Shown: one piece after another, positions 61,444-64,000 of the stretch
How positions within the stretch are numbered: position 1 is the first letter of the stretch
How the letters are laid out: each line of letters opens with the position of its first letter
Source of the DNA: JAVBQB01 sp031549265
Lineage (GTDB): Bacteria > Bacillota > Clostridia > Oscillospirales > JAVBQB01
Length of the DNA stretch: 64,000 nucleotides
NCBI GenBank assembly: GCA_031549265.1
Contig: JAVBQB010000003.1
Location: forward strand, 1-64,000
Direction: 5' to 3'
Program-made: the position numbers and the translations under genes
The notes under the pieces: generated by a model
What the model was told of the DNA's origin: nothing
What the model saw: the letters and a program-made list of their open reading frames with translations, nothing else
The model's database searches: none

Positions 61444-63856
61444 CCGAACTCTCCAAATCAGTTTGAATTACTTTATCAATGGGCAGGTACTTGAGCAGCA
61501 GGTCGTGCAGCCTCGGAATATTGATCGGCTTGGACAGATAATCGGTCATCCCCGCCGAAAAGTAGGTCTCGCTGACGCCGGAGACGACGTTTGCGGTCAT
61601 CGCGATTATCGGAACCGCCGCGAGCGCGCCGCCTATTGCCCGGATCTCGCGCGTGGCGTCCGCTCCGTCCAGCTCGGGCATCATGTAATCCATCAGGATC
61701 ATGTCGTAACTGTTGACTTTCACTTTTTCGATCGCTTCAAACCCGTCGGCAACTGATGTTACGGATATTCCGTACTGCCTGAGCAGCCCTTCCCCCACCA
61801 GCAGGTTGACGGGATTGTCGTCCACAAGCAGCACCGAGACGTCACGGGTCTTGAACGCGCCCGGCTTGACGTTGCGCCTGTTTTTATGCTCGAGCATATC
61901 CCTGTGGTCGGATTCTATGAACAGCGACGCCAGCTCCATCAGCATGACCGGTTTGTTCAGCACGCCGTGCGCCGCCCGCAGGCTCACCGACCGCTCGTGT
62001 ATCCCCTTCATGAAAATAAACCGCGTACGGTCCGCGCGGACGTCGTTTACTATGTCTATCGAGTCGTAGCCGAAGAAAACGTGGGTATACCCGCCCACCT
62101 CAATTTTCGCCTTAAAACTGCCGGGAGTCGCGCAGATATCGCTGGTGATACACAGCTTGTCAAACATCCAGCGCAGCGAGTCGGCCTCAAACCTGTTCGG
62201 GACGCAGCAGAGCGCGCTGAACTCCGCGCTGTTCAGCCTCCGCCAGGCCGAGTCCGGCTCGGAGCCTTCGCATATGATGTAGAACTGGAATTCGGAGCCC
62301 CTGCCGTATTCGCTGGTGGCGGTTATCTCGCCGCCCATCAGCTCGACCAGCCTCCGGCATATAGCGAGGCCGAGGCCGGTTCCGACTATGTTGCGGTTCA
62401 TGCGGGTATTGATCTGCTCAAACACGCCGAACATTTTGCCGATGTCTCCGTTTTTGATGCCGATTCCGGTGTCTTTGACCGTGAAATTGATCCGCCAGAA
62501 GTCGTTGGCCAGCCTGTCCGCGGATATGTGTAGCGAGACCTCGCCCTCTCTAGTGAACTTGACCGCGTTGTTAAGCAGGTTGAGCAGAATCTGCTTCAGC
62601 CGCACCTCGTCGGTGTTCAGCGTCAGTGGCACTCCGGGCGATACGTATGTAGTAAACGCCAGGTTCTGGGCGGCGGCCTTTATGCTGATGATGTTCGCCG
62701 CCGCGATAATGACCGAGGAGAATACGAAGCGCTCGTTTATGATCTGCATCCTGTTGGCGTCGATTTTGGAAAAGTCCAGTATGTCGTCTATGATCTGGAG
62801 CAGTGATCCCGCAGCGTTTTTGATCGAGAGCGTATAGGTCGTCTGCTCGTCGTCGAGGTCGGTCAGAAACATGAGCTCGGTCATGCCGAAGATCGCGTTC
62901 ATCGGGGTTCTGATCTCGTGGCTCATGTTGGCGAGAAAGTCGCTCTTGGCCCGCGCCGCAACCTCGGCCTCGTTCTTGGCCTCGATAATGGGCGTAATGT
63001 CCACCCATTCGAAAAACCTCTCGATCCGGCTCTCCCCCATCAGTGAGGAGCGCAGCAGTATCCACTCCGGGCGGCCGTCCACAGTCAGCGCGTACTCGCG
63101 CTCGACATAGCCGGAACTGTGCAGCGTTTCGTGCAGAAGGTCGACCATCTCAGCGCTTTTGAAAAGGTCGAGGAACGGCCGGCCTTTTACCATCCGCCTG
63201 TCCATGATATCCAGGTGGGCGGCGAGCGACGCGCTGATGTATCGGATTTTGGCCTGGGCGTCTACTATGGCCATGAAGCTCGGGGTGGTGTCCATGATTA
63301 TCTCGAACGTTTTGCCGTGGATTTCTGATTTTTTCAACCTGCGGCCACTGACAGATATAATCGCGTACAGAATTATGTTGATTATATTAAAAATACAGAT
63401 CCGTACAAGATGGTCGGCGACCGAAAACTCCGCGCCCAGCAGCGAATACCCGAAAAAAAGAATCGGAGTCACGAATACGAGATTCGCGAGTGCACAGTGG
63501 ATAACAAATCCGGTAGTGTTGAAATATATTGCGTTGATCGCCGAAGCCACGATGAGCGAGGCAAAGAATATCTGGTCTCCCCCGAGCAAGACGGCAGACA
63601 CCGTCGCGCACAGCACTATGGAAAAAGAGCAAATCAGCGACGTCACCGTGGTGGAAACATACCTGCTGAACAGCGACAACTGAATGGCGATTATCGACAC
63701 GACACCAAAGGCCAGACGTATCGACCAGCTATTGCTGCCGAGCCTGTAAAAGTCGAACAGCAGCCCGACAACGACAAGCAGCGTCACCATTCCCGCGGCA
63801 AAAACGCGCACGAATGTATTTATCCGTTTTTCCTGAGTTTTTGTTGTCGAATTCAT
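61433..63856 (-). CDS. Membrane hybrid histidine kinase with PAS and two receivers
   Basis: 807 residues from ATG 63856 (AAAGGAA upstream; frame open to 63931). Six membrane helices (about 15-185) form the input, followed by PAS (about 190-300), HisKA (NMSHEIRTPMNAIFGM, His-313), HATPase (NLLNNAVKFTREG, DTGIGI, VGTGLGLAI), a first receiver-like domain without a clear phosphoacceptor (FSALCCVPNRFEADSLRWMF; FFGYDSIDIVN) and a second intact receiver (LLVDDNPVNLLVGEGL, LMDYMMPELDG, LSKPINIPRL). Coupled to the GGKEF protein by an 11-bp overlap, suggesting a joint signalling unit. A -10 box TATAAT lies about 60 bp upstream, with no clear -35. Confidence 0.9.
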   Translation of the reverse strand: MNSTTKTQEKRINTFVRVFAAGMVTLLVVVGLLFDFYRLGSNSWSIRLAFGVVSIIAIQLSLFSRYVSTTVTSLICSFSIVLCATVSAVLLGGDQIFFASLIVASAINAIYFNTTGFVIHCALANLVFVTPILFFGYSLLGAEFSVADHLVRICIFNIINIILYAIISVSGRRLKKSEIHGKTFEIIMDTTPSFMAIVDAQAKIRYISASLAAHLDIMDRRMVKGRPFLDLFKSAEMVDLLHETLHSSGYVEREYALTVDGRPEWILLRSSLMGESRIERFFEWVDITPIIEAKNEAEVAARAKSDFLANMSHEIRTPMNAIFGMTELMFLTDLDDEQTTYTLSIKNAAGSLLQIIDDILDFSKIDANRMQIINERFVFSSVIIAAANIISIKAAAQNLAFTTYVSPGVPLTLNTDEVRLKQILLNLLNNAVKFTREGEVSLHISADRLANDFWRINFTVKDTGIGIKNGDIGKMFGVFEQINTRMNRNIVGTGLGLAICRRLVELMGGEITATSEYGRGSEFQFYIICEGSEPDSAWRRLNSAEFSALCCVPNRFEADSLRWMFDKLCITSDICATPGSFKAKIEVGGYTHVFFGYDSIDIVNDVRADRTRFIFMKGIHERSVSLRAAHGVLNKPVMLMELASLFIESDHRDMLEHKNRRNVKPGAFKTRDVSVLLVDDNPVNLLVGEGLLRQYGISVTSVADGFEAIEKVKVNSYDMILMDYMMPELDGADATREIRAIGGALAAVPIIAMTANVVSGVSETYFSAGMTDYLSKPINIPRLHDLLLKYLPIDKVIQTDLESSDAE

Positions 63857-64000
63857 AGGCCGCTTTCCTTTGATGCTGTGTTTGAAAATTATAGATACCA
63901 CGGCGGTGTTTGGGCTATACGCAGCTTCCACACCGGAAACATTATTTTATCGTCTGACCGCTCCGGCAAAAATTCCGCCGGGTGCCGGGATAAGGCCGGC

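Overview
The window looks like chromosome from an anaerobic, motile Firmicute of the Clostridia. The signs are several secreted proteins anchored by S-layer homology (SLH) domains, lipoproteins with Firmicute-type lipoboxes, consensus sigma-A promoters, strong Shine-Dalgarno sites with many GTG and TTG starts, many cobalamin riboswitches, and a small CD1871A-type protein beside a membrane 4Fe-4S protein. I cannot name the species. The right two thirds are visibly more GC-rich than the first 18 kb.

Region 1 (1-17.6 kb) is a cobalamin (B12) acquisition locus. Four cobalamin riboswitches lie within 14.2 kb: one at the left edge facing out of the window, one before a 1,587-residue SLH surface protein, one before a six-gene minus-strand operon, and one before a 1,028-residue FMN-binding SLH protein. 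The operon encodes an SLH-anchored helical-barrel protein, a DUF4430 lipoprotein, a complete ECF transporter (EcfT, a fused double ATPase and an S component), and a TIM-barrel sugar isomerase-like enzyme. A helical barrel of the terpenoid-cyclase fold followed by a DUF4430 (transcobalamin-like C-terminal) domain is the architecture of animal intrinsic factor and transcobalamin. Here it appears once within a single wall-bound protein and once split between two operon neighbours beside the transporter. I read it as a surface capture and hand-over system for corrinoids, and it is the most interesting content of the window.

Region 1 is bordered by decayed mobile DNA: an IS5-family transposase remnant on the left (about 325-560), and on the right a truncated SLH gene joined to what looks like a relaxase tail, next to tRNA-Ala(GGC) at 18.5 kb.

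Region 2 (18.8-34.7 kb) carries three hybrid histidine kinases, a hydantoinase/oxoprolinase, a glycosyltransferase-acyltransferase fusion, a membrane diguanylate cyclase, and small VOC and YdeI-family genes. Region 3 (34.8-39.9 kb) has a redox operon (CD1871A-like protein, NapH-like 4Fe-4S membrane protein, SLH-like/TlpA-like thioredoxin), a CAP-domain lipoprotein, a GltD-like oxidoreductase and a DUF6506-like protein.

Region 4 (40-51.1 kb) is a signalling and chemotaxis cluster: a 1,300-residue hybrid kinase, and a divergent operon of a histidine-less kinase-like receiver protein, CheR and a chemoreceptor, followed by a convergent second chemoreceptor. Both chemoreceptors end in a similar aromatic tail. 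Region 5 (51.4-64 kb) has a zinc-ribbon protein, small unknown genes, another SLH protein, an F420 gamma-glutamyl ligase-family protein, a cytoplasmic YceG-like/trypsin-like fusion, and a coupled pair of a degenerate GGDEF protein (GGKEF) and a hybrid kinase.
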